Assembly (NCBI GenBank): GCA_005801425.1
Contig: SYDY01000070.1
Coordinates: 1-30,292 of the forward strand
Direction of reading: 5' to 3'
From: Bdellovibrionales bacterium
GTDB taxonomy: Bacteria > Myxococcota > XYA12-FULL-58-9 > SYDY01
Length of the DNA: 30,292 bases
Made by a program: the position numbers and the translations under genes. The notes below the pieces were generated by a model. The model saw only the letters and a list, made by a program, of their open reading frames with translations, had not been told where the DNA came from and searched no databases. Of this stretch, positions 7,773 through 16,595 are shown one piece after another (within the stretch, counting starts at the first letter, position 1; every line of letters begins with the position of its first letter).

Positions 7773-9173
7773 ATGTTGCCAATGATCGCTGTGATGTTCT
7801 TGAGCACTGCACCCATGGTGCCCACCGAAGAAGAGGTGCTGGAAAGCACCCAAAACCATTTTCCTGTGATCCTACAGGCCATCGAAGGGATGCAAGCGGC
7901 GCAAGGTGACGTGCAAGCAAGAATGGGTGCATTCGATGCCAAAGTCGTAAGCAACAACACCAGCGTCCCTGTAGGTTATTACAAACGCGATTATTGGGAT
8001 GCACAGATCGAGAAATCCTTTGGATTTGCAGGATCACACGTTTATGCGGGGTACAGTTACGGATTTCGCGGCATGTTTCCTCCGCAATACAGTACCTTCT
8101 CAACCAATTCCGGCGGTACCCCGCGGGTTGGTGGAAGCTTCAGCGCTTTGCGGGGTTTTTCCATCGATGCCCGGCGCGCAGAGATCCGAAAAGCCGAGCT
8201 TGCACTCAACACCTCAAAGCTTGATATCCAGCGCACGCGCATTTCTGTCAAACGCGATGCACGGATCGCCTATTGGCATTGGATCAGCACCGTTCGCAAT
8301 GTGCAAATCCATCAAGATCTTCTCGATCTCGCTGAAAATCGCAATCGTGTTTTGGAACAACGCGCGCGTGCCGGCGATATTTCGAATGTCGTCGTCACAG
8401 AAAACTTACAATACATTGCCCACAGACGGGCTGAGCTTGCTTCCGCGGAATTGGGTATGCGGCAAAGCGCACTGGATCTTTCGTTATTTTATCGTGACCA
8501 AAATGGAGAGCCACGTTTGGTCGGGAACGTCGCCCCACATGACCTTGATACCCGAATGCAAACACGTGCACAGGACGTTGAAACAAATGCGGATCACGGT
8601 CTGTATCCCGCTTTTCAAGGAGGAAGTTTATTGCGCAGGCCGGATGTATTGTCCTTGTCCAACGAACTCGCCATCAATCAATGGGATGTCAAACTTGCCA
8701 AAAACATGTTTTTACCCAAACTTGATCTAGGCATCGACTACACCAAAAACATTGGAAATCAAGATCCTTCCAATGCCCCCCATGTTCTCACCATCTTTAT
8801 CAATTTAGAAATCCCCATTGAATACAATCTCCTCAAAGGGATCTCCAAAACAGCCCATGCACGCCAGCGCGCACTGACCTCGCAATACAATTTTTTAATT
8901 CAAAGTATACAAGTAGAAATAGACAAATTGAGACAAGCCATTTCGTTTTCACGCAAACGTATGAACAATGCGCAACAAGAGATGAATTACGCCAAAGAGC
9001 TTGTACAAGCTGAGACGTATAAATTCACCCAAGGTGGAAGCAACCTTTTTTTGGTCAATATTCGTGAAGCGGCATACACCCAGGCGCTTCAAAATACCAT
9101 TCTTTCCCAGTTGGATCTTATCCGTGCACAGGCCGACTACGAAGCATCCACAACACTCGCTCCTAAGGAATAG
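7773..9173 (+). CDS. TolC-family outer membrane efflux/secretion protein
   Basis: A 466-residue outer-membrane factor, the usual length for the family. The start at 7773 gives a signal peptide (MLPMIAVMFLSTAPMVPTEE). An open frame upstream to 7698 overlaps the end of the adaptor gene and adds a charged stretch that would spoil the signal. The body has two OEP-like repeats: long amphipathic helices such as RRAEIRKAELALNTSKLDIQ and QRALTSQYNFLIQSIQVEID, with beta segments between them (WDAQIEKSFGF; KLDLGIDYTKNIG). Near the C-terminus it has the typical FTQGGSNLFLVNIREAAY. It would trimerise into the channel receiving substrate from the HlyD adaptor. Spacing is ten bases after the adaptor gene and six before the symporter gene, so it sits inside one operon. 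Confidence 0.85.
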   Translation: MLPMIAVMFLSTAPMVPTEEEVLESTQNHFPVILQAIEGMQAAQGDVQARMGAFDAKVVSNNTSVPVGYYKRDYWDAQIEKSFGFAGSHVYAGYSYGFRGMFPPQYSTFSTNSGGTPRVGGSFSALRGFSIDARRAEIRKAELALNTSKLDIQRTRISVKRDARIAYWHWISTVRNVQIHQDLLDLAENRNRVLEQRARAGDISNVVVTENLQYIAHRRAELASAELGMRQSALDLSLFYRDQNGEPRLVGNVAPHDLDTRMQTRAQDVETNADHGLYPAFQGGSLLRRPDVLSLSNELAINQWDVKLAKNMFLPKLDLGIDYTKNIGNQDPSNAPHVLTIFINLEIPIEYNLLKGISKTAHARQRALTSQYNFLIQSIQVEIDKLRQAISFSRKRMNNAQQEMNYAKELVQAETYKFTQGGSNLFLVNIREAAYTQALQNTILSQLDLIRAQADYEASTTLAPKE

Positions 9174-9179
9174 CACGGC

Positions 9180-10661
9180 ATGACACTCAACGATTCAGAT
9201 ATCGCAATCATTGCCTTGTATCTATTCCTCGTTTTCATCATTGCATGGAGTGCCGACACGTACGTGCAAAAACATCGAAAACGTGGACTCAACGCGGGCC
9301 TTAGTCCCATCGAAAGCCATTATCTTGCAGGGCGAACGATTACGTTTCCTGAAGCACTTCTTTCCATGATCGCCACCGAGTTTTCGGCCATCGCTTTTTT
9401 GGCAATCCCTGCCTATGTCTACTTTGGGAATTTAACCGCCATTGCTTTTTTGATCGGCACCTGCTGCAGCCGATTTCTCATTGCACAATTTTTGCTCCCC
9501 AAACTCTATGGCCGCGGCACAACGATTTTTGAAATCCTCGCGCGTGGAGACAATCCCGCTTCATCCCCCATGAGCGGCACCGCACGCCAAGGTCAAAAGA
9601 TTTTTTCGATGCTCTATATTGTTACGTCATCGGTGGGTGTTGGGGTGAGGCTTTTGGGCGGTTCGGTTTTAATTTCCCAGTTTTTAGGAACACCGCTCTT
9701 TTTTACCATTTTTGTGATCGCCATGTTCACGTATGTCTACGTCGCCATTGGTGGCCTTAAAGCCGTTGTGCGCACAGATATGGTGCAAGCAGGGATCTTC
9801 ATTTTTGGAGGCATCATGGCCCATGTTGTCATTGCCAACGTAAGCGATGCCTCATGGCGTGAAATGTTCCACTATGGCGCTATCCATGGGAAATTGGTCA
9901 TATTACACCACAACGAAATTTGGACATTTGTTCTTGGGATCATCGCAGGGATCGCCCACGATGCCGCCACACACGGGCTTGATCAGGAATTTGCACAAAA
10001 ACTTTTAGGCGCCAAAAATCTCTCAACCGCACGCAGTGCAGTCATGTGGTCAGCCTTGGGAACCGTGGCCGTGTATGCATTGTTTCTCTCGCTCGGTGTT
10101 ATTTTGTGGTCATTTTACAACATGCAGGGCATGCCCGTGCCTGCTTCCGATTTGCTATTTTCAAATGTCATCATCAATTATTTCCCCTCACCGCTGCGTG
10201 GGCTCATGGTTGCCAGTATTTTGGCGGCGTGTATGTCGACGCTCGATTCGGCCATCAATGCACTTAGTTCATGTTGGTGGAACGATTTTATGCCTGTAAA
10301 AAAAACAAAATCCATTCGTCTGTACATTACACTCGATAATCTAATCATTACGCTCGCCATCGTTCTAATTGCTTACATGTTTTCTTTTAGTACATCCTTT
10401 GCCAATATCGGACTATTTTTCGGTTCACTGTGCTTGGCACCCATGCTTGCTCTTTTTGTGCACCGCATGTTTCTCTGGAGCAAAGACAGCAGCAATTACA
10501 CGCCTTTTACCATTGTATCCATTGTTGCCCTCGGCGCCTGTGCCATGGCGATCTGTGCCTATTATTTTCACCTATCGCCCCAACACACGACCCTCACAGG
10601 ACTTTTAACAGCCTTTGCACTGGTCCATCTCTACCCCAAATTCAACACACTCGATCGCTAA
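9180..10661 (+). CDS. Sodium:solute symporter (SSS/SLC5 family)
   Basis: A 493-residue transporter with about 13 hydrophobic segments. Family marks are visible: HYLAGRTITFPEALLSMIA near residues 48-66, the SSS signature YVAIGGLKAVVRTDMVQ (187-203), and CMSTLDSAINALSS (351-364). The last is the segment that forms the Na2 sodium site in known structures. It should couple inward sodium flow to uptake of a solute that sequence alone does not reveal. The ATG at 9180 lies six bases after the TolC-type gene, and the ABC-type gene starts 22 bases after its stop, so it is embedded in a secretion-type operon. This is an unusual position for an importer. It may supply a substrate or precursor, or its location may be chance. 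Confidence 0.85.
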   Translation: MTLNDSDIAIIALYLFLVFIIAWSADTYVQKHRKRGLNAGLSPIESHYLAGRTITFPEALLSMIATEFSAIAFLAIPAYVYFGNLTAIAFLIGTCCSRFLIAQFLLPKLYGRGTTIFEILARGDNPASSPMSGTARQGQKIFSMLYIVTSSVGVGVRLLGGSVLISQFLGTPLFFTIFVIAMFTYVYVAIGGLKAVVRTDMVQAGIFIFGGIMAHVVIANVSDASWREMFHYGAIHGKLVILHHNEIWTFVLGIIAGIAHDAATHGLDQEFAQKLLGAKNLSTARSAVMWSALGTVAVYALFLSLGVILWSFYNMQGMPVPASDLLFSNVIINYFPSPLRGLMVASILAACMSTLDSAINALSSCWWNDFMPVKKTKSIRLYITLDNLIITLAIVLIAYMFSFSTSFANIGLFFGSLCLAPMLALFVHRMFLWSKDSSNYTPFTIVSIVALGACAMAICAYYFHLSPQHTTLTGLLTAFALVHLYPKFNTLDR

Positions 10662-10683
10662 CGTTCAGGATCCAGGAGACACC

Positions 10684-12375
10684 ATGGCGCTACAGTTTCA
10701 CACCAAGTCCGACAAAAAAATCCATTCCAACATGCGATTTCGCGATGCGTTTCGCCTCATGCAATTTCCGGAGTCGCCGTATATCAAGGTGATCTTGGTC
10801 AATACCCTCGCCATGAGTTTATTGGGCCTTGCCATACCCTTATCCGTACAGTTGGTGATCAACTCCATTGCACGCACTGCCATGCGCCAACCGCTTATTG
10901 TACTTTGTATGCTATTGCTTGCTGTCCTTAGCTTCAGCGGCTTATTGCAAACCATTCAAACCTATACCGTTGAAATGCTAAAACGACGTATTTTTGTTCG
11001 CTTTGGTTTGGTGATCGCCGAACGCATCACACACTACAAGGATGAAATATTTCGCAAAGAAGATTCGCCCGCACTCACCAATCGTTATTTTGATACCATC
11101 ATCATGCAATCAAGCATGGTTACATTCTTTGTTGACGGTTTTGGTTTTCTTGTCATGTTTCTGGTCGGTTTTGGACTTCTCACATTTTATCATCCCTATT
11201 TTCTCGCATTCTCTGTGCTCATGGTCGCATTTTTAGTTGTCAATTGGTTGTTGTTTGGGCCCGATGGCGTTCGTGCCGGCTCTCCCGAAGCCGACGGAAA
11301 ATACGATCTGGTTGGGTGGATCGAAGAGCTCAGCCGCGAACGAAATTTATTTTCATCGGAACATGGACGCGCATTTTCAGACAGAAAAACAACCACGCTT
11401 TTCAACCAATGGCTTGAGAAGCGCAACACACTCTTTCATTTTCAATTCAGACAACACATAGGACTTCAGTTATTCAGCGTTTTCACCAATGTGATGCTTT
11501 TGTTTTTAGGCGGCATGTTGGTACTTGAACGACAATTGACAGTAGGCCAATTGGTAGCTGCAGCTCTTGTGGTGGGCAATATTATTGCAAGCCTTCCTCG
11601 CTTGCAAAATTTCTTTTTCGCCGTCTACGACTATTCGACATCGCTCGACAAAATCGCACAGTTTTATGACCCACCTTTGGAAGAAGAACCTGAAAGACCT
11701 GTCGCGTTTTCATCCTATGAAGTGGAATATCGCGATGTGGTGATTGTTCCCGATTACCGTTTTAACTGCACCATCCCCACAGGCAAACGGATCTCTGTGT
11801 TCGTCAAAAGTTTTTCCACCATCGACGTCATGTACGATTTGCTGATGGGATTTGTCTCACCCCATCGTGGTGATGTGTTTGTGGGTGGAAAACATCACAA
11901 CGACATTGACGTTGGAAAACTTCGAAACAATGTACAAATCATTCGAAATAATCAATTTTTTGCGGGAACAGTCAAAGAAAATCTCGCGGGATTGAGTGGT
12001 CGATCCTGCGATTTATCCGAGATCCATCGCGCACTCGAACAAGTCGGTCTGTGGGACACCATTCAAGAATTGCCCCATATGCTTGATACCCCCATCAGGC
12101 CCAATGGATATCCCCTCTCCCGCTCCCACATTTTAACCATGCAAGCGGCGCGGGCCGTGTTGGCCAAACCTAAAATATTGTTTGTTTCGCCTGACTTTGA
12201 CCAAATATCCGATAAACGCCGAAGACACGTATTTCAAACGCTCATGGATCCATCCCACAACTGGACCGTATTATTTTTTACGCAGCATATTCACAACAGC
12301 GGCTTTGATGAATACATGATGCTGGATCATGATGGGCTGCATACCGTAACGAGTCCAAAGGATTTGGTGTTGTGA
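10684..12375 (+). CDS. ABC exporter-like protein with degenerate, probably ATPase-dead nucleotide-binding domain
   Basis: A 563-residue protein with type-I ABC exporter architecture: about six transmembrane helices (residues 35-300), then a nucleotide-binding domain (about 340-563). Aligning that domain by eye to the consensus, every ATP motif is lost. Walker A GxxGxGKST becomes VKSFSTIDV (374-382, no Lys); the signature LSGGQ becomes LSRSH (478-482). Walker B ends in S502-P503 instead of Asp-Glu, and the Q-loop Gln is Arg. Only the H-loop His535 and the surrounding scaffold remain (FFAGTVKENL; AARAVLAKPKILFV). The frame is intact, so this is not simple decay. The start at 10684 follows a strong AGGAG (10675-10679). 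It ends an operon with HlyD, TolC and a sodium symporter, where it would be the inner-membrane component. It may be a passive or regulatory pore, or may pair with a separate ATPase. Confidence 0.8.
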   Translation: MALQFHTKSDKKIHSNMRFRDAFRLMQFPESPYIKVILVNTLAMSLLGLAIPLSVQLVINSIARTAMRQPLIVLCMLLLAVLSFSGLLQTIQTYTVEMLKRRIFVRFGLVIAERITHYKDEIFRKEDSPALTNRYFDTIIMQSSMVTFFVDGFGFLVMFLVGFGLLTFYHPYFLAFSVLMVAFLVVNWLLFGPDGVRAGSPEADGKYDLVGWIEELSRERNLFSSEHGRAFSDRKTTTLFNQWLEKRNTLFHFQFRQHIGLQLFSVFTNVMLLFLGGMLVLERQLTVGQLVAAALVVGNIIASLPRLQNFFFAVYDYSTSLDKIAQFYDPPLEEEPERPVAFSSYEVEYRDVVIVPDYRFNCTIPTGKRISVFVKSFSTIDVMYDLLMGFVSPHRGDVFVGGKHHNDIDVGKLRNNVQIIRNNQFFAGTVKENLAGLSGRSCDLSEIHRALEQVGLWDTIQELPHMLDTPIRPNGYPLSRSHILTMQAARAVLAKPKILFVSPDFDQISDKRRRHVFQTLMDPSHNWTVLFFTQHIHNSGFDEYMMLDHDGLHTVTSPKDLVL

Positions 12376-12400
12376 AATAAAGACGTCATCCTTTTCTTCT

Positions 12401-12428
12401 GTATGGGCGCTTCGCGAAGCGCCCATAC
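12401..12428. repeat. 28-bp perfect palindrome
   Basis: GTATGGGCGC and GCGCCCATAC flank TTCGCGAA, giving a perfect 28-bp palindrome. It lies between the convergent ABC-like and 428-residue genes and could form a hairpin at both transcript ends. There is no T-tract, so it is at best a weak or Rho-assisted terminator. Its GC-rich form is like the palindromic repeats elsewhere in the window. Confidence 0.7.
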
Positions 12429-12446
12429 GGCCTATTAATCAAAATT

Positions 12447-12476
12447 TTGTCGGGCGGTTCACGAACCGCCCGACAA
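12447..12476. repeat. 30-bp palindrome with GGGCGGTTC core
   Basis: The arms TTGTCGGGCGGTTC (12447-12460) and GAACCGCCCGACAA (12463-12476) are perfect inverted copies around a two-base centre. The inner 20 bp match the core of the 26-bp element found at 23886 and 27528-27599 except at one base. The outer flanks differ, so this is a relative rather than a full copy. It sits 18 bp after the previous palindrome, between convergent genes. Confidence 0.7.
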
Positions 12477-12540
12477 GAGAACACCTGATCAATTCAAGTT
12501 TCTTAGAAAAGCGGGAACAAAGGGCGCATTGGTCGATCGT

Positions 12541-13827
12541 TTACGAACGACCCTTGCGAAAAAGTCTTTCAGTCACACCTTCAATGATCACCTGAAAAAG
12601 TTGTCTTTGCTCGTGTTCCAAAAGAAAACATGACATCCACTCATGCACACTCACCACGAGAGGGTAAAATCCCAACCGCGCAAGAAAGCGGATCTGTGCT
12701 GCGCAATCATCGAAAGAAATATTTTCTCTACTTTCGTAGGTAGGTTCCAATGCATGCAGAAAGCCATTCATCAAGCGAATGCTCCGTTCCAGCGCGGACG
12801 CAGCATGAGGCGTATTGAGAACAATTTTTAATTCAGAGGCAACCCAATCCATATCACTTTGTCGCAAACCTTCTTTTAATGCACGGCCCAACATGGCACC
12901 TGCCGTATGGAGATCATCAATTTCTTTTTGAAACATCACCCTATCAAATGCTGGCGCCATGGTTACTGTCTGTTCAAACCCCCCTTTCGTCACAGCAATT
13001 TTTCGCCAGTGGATCATGGACGAGGCCAGAGAACAAAAAGGTTGGATATGGTTATCCAAATAATAATCGCGCTTGTGAACATAGCGCGCCAAGACTTCAG
13101 GGATATCGCATGCTGAAACATCATAGGTAGGTTCCAACACGGCGAGTATGCCATCCGTAATGCCATTGAGGTCATACGCGACAGCAACCGGAACAAGCAG
13201 ATCATGGGGCGTTCCAACCCGTGCACGAAGATACGTGCTTATTTCTTCGTCAATGTATTTCACATCCGATTTAGACAACCCTTGCTTGATCGCTTCGCCA
13301 AGCATTCTGCCAATGGGGACTGTTTTCCAGGTCCCAGGCGCCTCCTTGCTTAAATCAGGCGTCAAAAGAACACGATGAAACGTTTCGCGGTCCACGGCTT
13401 GGGTTGGGGGATCAAAGAGTTGTTTATGCAATTGCATGAGCTGCGCAAGCGCCGCTTCAATTTCAGGATCAGAATTTTCAGACTCAATAGGTTCAGGTTC
13501 TATGGGTTTATCCATCTGAGGAGGCAAAGGTGATGAAGGAAGCGTCAATTTCCCTGTAATTTTTTGAATGGTCTGTTCAGCGGCTGCACGTACCGCGAGG
13601 GTGTCCTCTTGTGTCCAACCGACCTTGTGGTTTTTCGCGCATAGTTTCTCGGCTTTGTATTGAATTCGCGCAATACGGGATCCATCACTGGGGTCCACCC
13701 GCATCAAATATCTCATATCTTTGCGTTCAAAATAAGATGCTGCGGCGGAGATTTTATCCGATGCAGAGCCTGCGCTAAAAACTGCATGCGCAGCCGCAAG
13801 GCGTTGTCGATGAATAGCCCACACCAT
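12541..13827 (-). CDS. Hypothetical protein with internal duplication, possible effector-type
   Basis: I do not recognise this 428-residue protein. It has no signal peptide or membrane segment. Residues 95-120 form a Pro/Glu/Ser-rich linker between an N-terminal helical part and two related units. Unit 1 (about 168-250) contains GRMLGEAIKQGLSKSD and ILAVLEPTYD; unit 2 (about 306-387) contains GAMLGRALKEGLRQSD and FLHALEPTYE, so the region arose by internal duplication. Each unit is predicted mostly helical. The ATG at 13827 is chosen because GGAG lies eight bases upstream. The open frame extends to a TTG at 13920, but that part overlaps the divergent spacer. It is divergent from the D-Ala--D-Ala ligase gene by 110 bases. 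Grouping it with the other orphan proteins of the window is inference from style only. Confidence 0.6.
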   Translation of the reverse strand: MVWAIHRQRLAAAHAVFSAGSASDKISAAASYFERKDMRYLMRVDPSDGSRIARIQYKAEKLCAKNHKVGWTQEDTLAVRAAAEQTIQKITGKLTLPSSPLPPQMDKPIEPEPIESENSDPEIEAALAQLMQLHKQLFDPPTQAVDRETFHRVLLTPDLSKEAPGTWKTVPIGRMLGEAIKQGLSKSDVKYIDEEISTYLRARVGTPHDLLVPVAVAYDLNGITDGILAVLEPTYDVSACDIPEVLARYVHKRDYYLDNHIQPFCSLASSMIHWRKIAVTKGGFEQTVTMAPAFDRVMFQKEIDDLHTAGAMLGRALKEGLRQSDMDWVASELKIVLNTPHAASALERSIRLMNGFLHALEPTYESRENISFDDCAAQIRFLARLGFYPLVVSVHEWMSCFLLEHEQRQLFQVIIEGVTERLFRKGRS

Positions 13828-13925
13828 AGTGCACTCCCCATGCGCGGCGCGTATAGAGGGAAGAATGCAGTGCAGCGTAAAAGTCAAGTTGACGCCCACC
13901 TGCCCTACTGCTACCCACAAATCTC

Positions 13926-13931
13926 CGGAGG
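13926..13931 (+). promoter_or_regulatory. Ribosome-binding site supporting a GTG start
   Basis: GGAGG lies at 13927-13931, preceded by a G, and ends seven bases before GTG at 13938. It decides the start of the ligase gene, because no ATG lies in a comparable position. Confidence 0.7.
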
Positions 13932-13937
13932 TCTTGG

Positions 13938-14990
13938 GTGAAAAAAATACGGGTTTTGCTGCTGGCCGGTGGCCAGTCGGAAGAGCATGAAGTGTCGATC
14001 ATGTCCGCACGTTCGGTCATCACCGCATGCGCACACACGGAACTTGAGATCACACCCGCGGTGATCACACGCCAAGGCCGATGGCTCTCACCACACGAAA
14101 GCACAAAAGCACTCAGCGACGGACGCGCTGTGGGCGGTGGTGAACTCACCATCGACAGCGCAAAATTCACACAGGGCTTTGATGTGGTATTTCCGTTGAT
14201 CCATGGCACCACGGGTGAAGATGGGCGCTTGCAAGGCCTACTCGAATTGGCCGGTGTTCCCTACGTAGGATCTGGTGTTCTCGCCAGTGCACTCACCATG
14301 GACAAAGCCATGTTTAAGGACGTGTGTCGCGCTCACGGTATTCCACAAACAGACTATCGCTTGGTCAATGAAGCCGCATGGGCACGTGATCCTTCTTTGG
14401 CCTTGGCCAAGTGCCAAGAAATGCCCGCACCCTGGTTTGTCAAACCATCCAATTCCGGCTCATCCGTGGGCATCAACAAAGCACGCAACAAAGACGAATT
14501 AAAAAAAGCCATTGAAGCAGCGTTTGTTTTCGATCGCCGCGTTATTGTAGAACAAGCCGTGCACGGTGCACGTGAGCTTGAAACAGCCATACTAGGCAAC
14601 GACAATCCGCAAATTTCAGGTGTCGGCGAAATCACCTACGATGCCGAGTTTTACGATTATGAGAGCAAATACACCGAAGGTCGTTCGGCCATGCACATCC
14701 CCGCCGATGTGCCGCCCCATGTCGCGGAGCGTATGCGCACCATCGCACTTCACGCCTATGAATTGTCCGATGCCGCAGGCTATTCTCGGGTCGATTTTTT
14801 CTATGTGCCCGAAACCGAAGCGTTACTTCTCAACGAAATCAATACCATTCCCGGATTTACGCCCTTCAGTATGTTTTCAAAACTGTGGGAAGCATCAGGT
14901 ATCCCCTATGCCGAACTCGTCAAACGCATGATTGCACTTGCGATTGAACGCCATCAACAAACCAAGATGCGGGCCCATATTTCTAAATAG
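13938..14990 (+). CDS. ddl: D-alanine--D-alanine ligase
   Basis: A 350-residue cytosolic ATP-grasp enzyme that joins two D-alanines for peptidoglycan precursors. Family motifs appear in order: GGQSEEHEVS (11-20), IHGTTGEDG (88-96), the ATP-binding Lys169 and GSSVGI (174-179), YDYESKY (239-245) with the Tyr typical of D-Ala-specific enzymes, RVDFF (284-288), and the metal-binding EINTIPGFT (300-308). Length is typical of the DdlA type. The GTG start is backed by a strong GGAGG. It stands alone between two orphan genes rather than in a cell-wall cluster. The presence of the YDYE Tyr argues against a D-Ala--D-Lac ligase; that reading relies on known family differences. Confidence 0.93.
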   Translation: MKKIRVLLLAGGQSEEHEVSIMSARSVITACAHTELEITPAVITRQGRWLSPHESTKALSDGRAVGGGELTIDSAKFTQGFDVVFPLIHGTTGEDGRLQGLLELAGVPYVGSGVLASALTMDKAMFKDVCRAHGIPQTDYRLVNEAAWARDPSLALAKCQEMPAPWFVKPSNSGSSVGINKARNKDELKKAIEAAFVFDRRVIVEQAVHGARELETAILGNDNPQISGVGEITYDAEFYDYESKYTEGRSAMHIPADVPPHVAERMRTIALHAYELSDAAGYSRVDFFYVPETEALLLNEINTIPGFTPFSMFSKLWEASGIPYAELVKRMIALAIERHQQTKMRAHISK

Positions 14991-15088
14991 TCATCCGCCT
15001 CGACCTTCCCAACCTACTGAAATCATTTGACATTTCACACTTTTCAGATAACCCCGTCAAATATTCAGAAAATCCCCGGAACAGTAGT

Positions 15089-15094
15089 TACGAT
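15089..15094 (+). promoter_or_regulatory. -10-like hexamer, possibly leaderless
   Basis: TACGAT at 15089-15094 lies five bases before the ATG at 15100, the same distance as at the second cysteine-peptidase-like gene. It lacks the TG extension. A TTGACA sits further upstream at 15027-15032, but no -10 box stands at the right distance from it. GGGG at 15095-15098 is too close to the ATG to act as a normal Shine-Dalgarno. Confidence 0.35.
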
Positions 15095-15099
15095 GGGGT

Positions 15100-16551
15100 A
15101 TGAGTTCCAAAATGCAGGGTGTTACAGAGCTTCCTCCTGTGGGCGCCATCCGCAGCACCTCTCGCTCACACGAGCCTTCGGCGGGCGCTGACCCCACGTC
15201 TGAACGGCGGAGATCATCTTCAACCATTGACGATGATTGGATGTTGGTGAACCATGTCACGCCTCACGGTGCAGAATCGGATCCATCACCTCTGAGACCA
15301 CAACGATCGTCTCAAGAGGTTCGTTCTTCTTCGGCTCCCCCAAAAATATCGATTGATGAATTATGGAGGAATTTTTGGGAAGCGGTGGCTTCGAGAGAAC
15401 CGCATCGCATCAGTGAGGTGAGGGATACACTGGCAACAGAATATTCTATAAAAAGACATACCAGTAAAGTGCGTACGCCACGTAACACCATGTTCAAATT
15501 GTTGGACGCATTGGTCGTCGCTGCGCATAGTCCAACAGCAAGTCACTGCAAAATCGTGGCAGCACTTGCACAAGAAGCGGTCAGTAAGTCAAAGAAGCCC
15601 ACAGATCCAGAACGAACGGTGCATATTGCATTCGGCAAACAGATATTGGAACAAGCTCTTCCTCAGCTTTTGTCCCAATCATGCGTGGCGGCGAGTCAAT
15701 TAACGACGCTTCAAGAACGTGTCGACGCCTATGCCCAAATATGGCACACCGCGCTCACGTCGTTTTGTTGGGATCAAGAAACCAAGTCTGTTGACCAAAC
15801 CAAAGCGCGCACATTTTTCGATGCGGTTTGCGCCACAGGTAAGTTGACGCCAGAACACATCTCAGAGCTTTATCATTGTTACGGATCTGTCGTTGGAACT
15901 TGGTTGCCAATAGCCATGAACGTTGATCAAAGCACACTTGAACAGGTTCGAAATCATACCGAAGCGTTTTTCCTCACCATGTTAACTGGAGATCCTCCAA
16001 CGCGCGACCCATGGGATGAGGATCCCACGGTCTGCCGGCAATATGGAAGAACCGATAGACCACGGCAACATATGCTGCTTAAGGATCCCCAAGGATCCGT
16101 TCTGAGTGAAACAGAAAAGGACAGCAATGCAGAGTTTACGAACGATCTGCGTCATTTCTGCGATGATGATCCCAATCTGACATTTCGTGTTTCCCAGGCC
16201 CTGACGCAAGGCATCGGTAACGGCCTTGTCGGAGTGATCGCAAAAATTCAATGTTTGCATGTGATCGGGCAAGGTGCGAACTTGGTATGCGCACCCGATG
16301 CGAGTCACACACAATATACGGTCACGCAAGATCTTTTGGGCGATGTCTTGGTCCACTTCGAACTCACCATGACACGGGTCGATGCCATCGCCTTGTCCCC
16401 GTCGGGTGAGACATTCAAACCCCATGATAACGCCACGATTGCCTATTCGGCGACAGTGCGTGTGCCCAGAAATGCTGACATCACACCAAGCGTCATTGCT
16501 GTCACGCTGGAATGCAATGGGCTCACGTGCGTTCCATGGCGGGACCCATAA
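15100..16551 (+). CDS. Hypothetical protein with disordered Ser/Pro-rich N-terminus, effector-like
   Basis: I do not recognise this 483-residue protein. There is no signal peptide and no membrane segment. Residues 1-85 are rich in Ser, Arg and Pro and look disordered, as in the cysteine-peptidase-like pair at the left end. Residues 85-330 are predicted helical and include the acidic-aromatic stretch DELWRNFWEAVASREPHR. The last 120 residues look beta-rich (for example DVLVHFELTMTRVDAIALS). Ten Cys residues or so are spread through it without a clear metal-binding pattern. An alternative ATG at 15112 would remove four residues. It is followed 44 bases later by the 616-residue orphan on the same strand, so the two may be cotranscribed. 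No function can be supported from sequence. Confidence 0.55.
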   Translation: MSSKMQGVTELPPVGAIRSTSRSHEPSAGADPTSERRRSSSTIDDDWMLVNHVTPHGAESDPSPLRPQRSSQEVRSSSAPPKISIDELWRNFWEAVASREPHRISEVRDTLATEYSIKRHTSKVRTPRNTMFKLLDALVVAAHSPTASHCKIVAALAQEAVSKSKKPTDPERTVHIAFGKQILEQALPQLLSQSCVAASQLTTLQERVDAYAQIWHTALTSFCWDQETKSVDQTKARTFFDAVCATGKLTPEHISELYHCYGSVVGTWLPIAMNVDQSTLEQVRNHTEAFFLTMLTGDPPTRDPWDEDPTVCRQYGRTDRPRQHMLLKDPQGSVLSETEKDSNAEFTNDLRHFCDDDPNLTFRVSQALTQGIGNGLVGVIAKIQCLHVIGQGANLVCAPDASHTQYTVTQDLLGDVLVHFELTMTRVDAIALSPSGETFKPHDNATIAYSATVRVPRNADITPSVIAVTLECNGLTCVPWRDP

Positions 16552-16595
16552 ATTTGTGGGTGAAATCACATATGAGGGGCTGAAATAAATGCATT

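Noticed and set aside
10684-12375. Reading the ABC-like gene as an ordinary pseudogene
   Set aside because: The frame is open over the full family length with a strong ribosome-binding site and a preserved scaffold; only ATP motifs are altered.
13828-13920. N-terminal extension of the 428-residue protein from a TTG
   Set aside because: The TTG has no Shine-Dalgarno, while the ATG at 13827 has GGAG at a good distance.
15027-15050. TTGACA as -35 box of a standard promoter
   Set aside because: The best following hexamer (GATAAC) is only 14 bases away, too short for a normal spacer.
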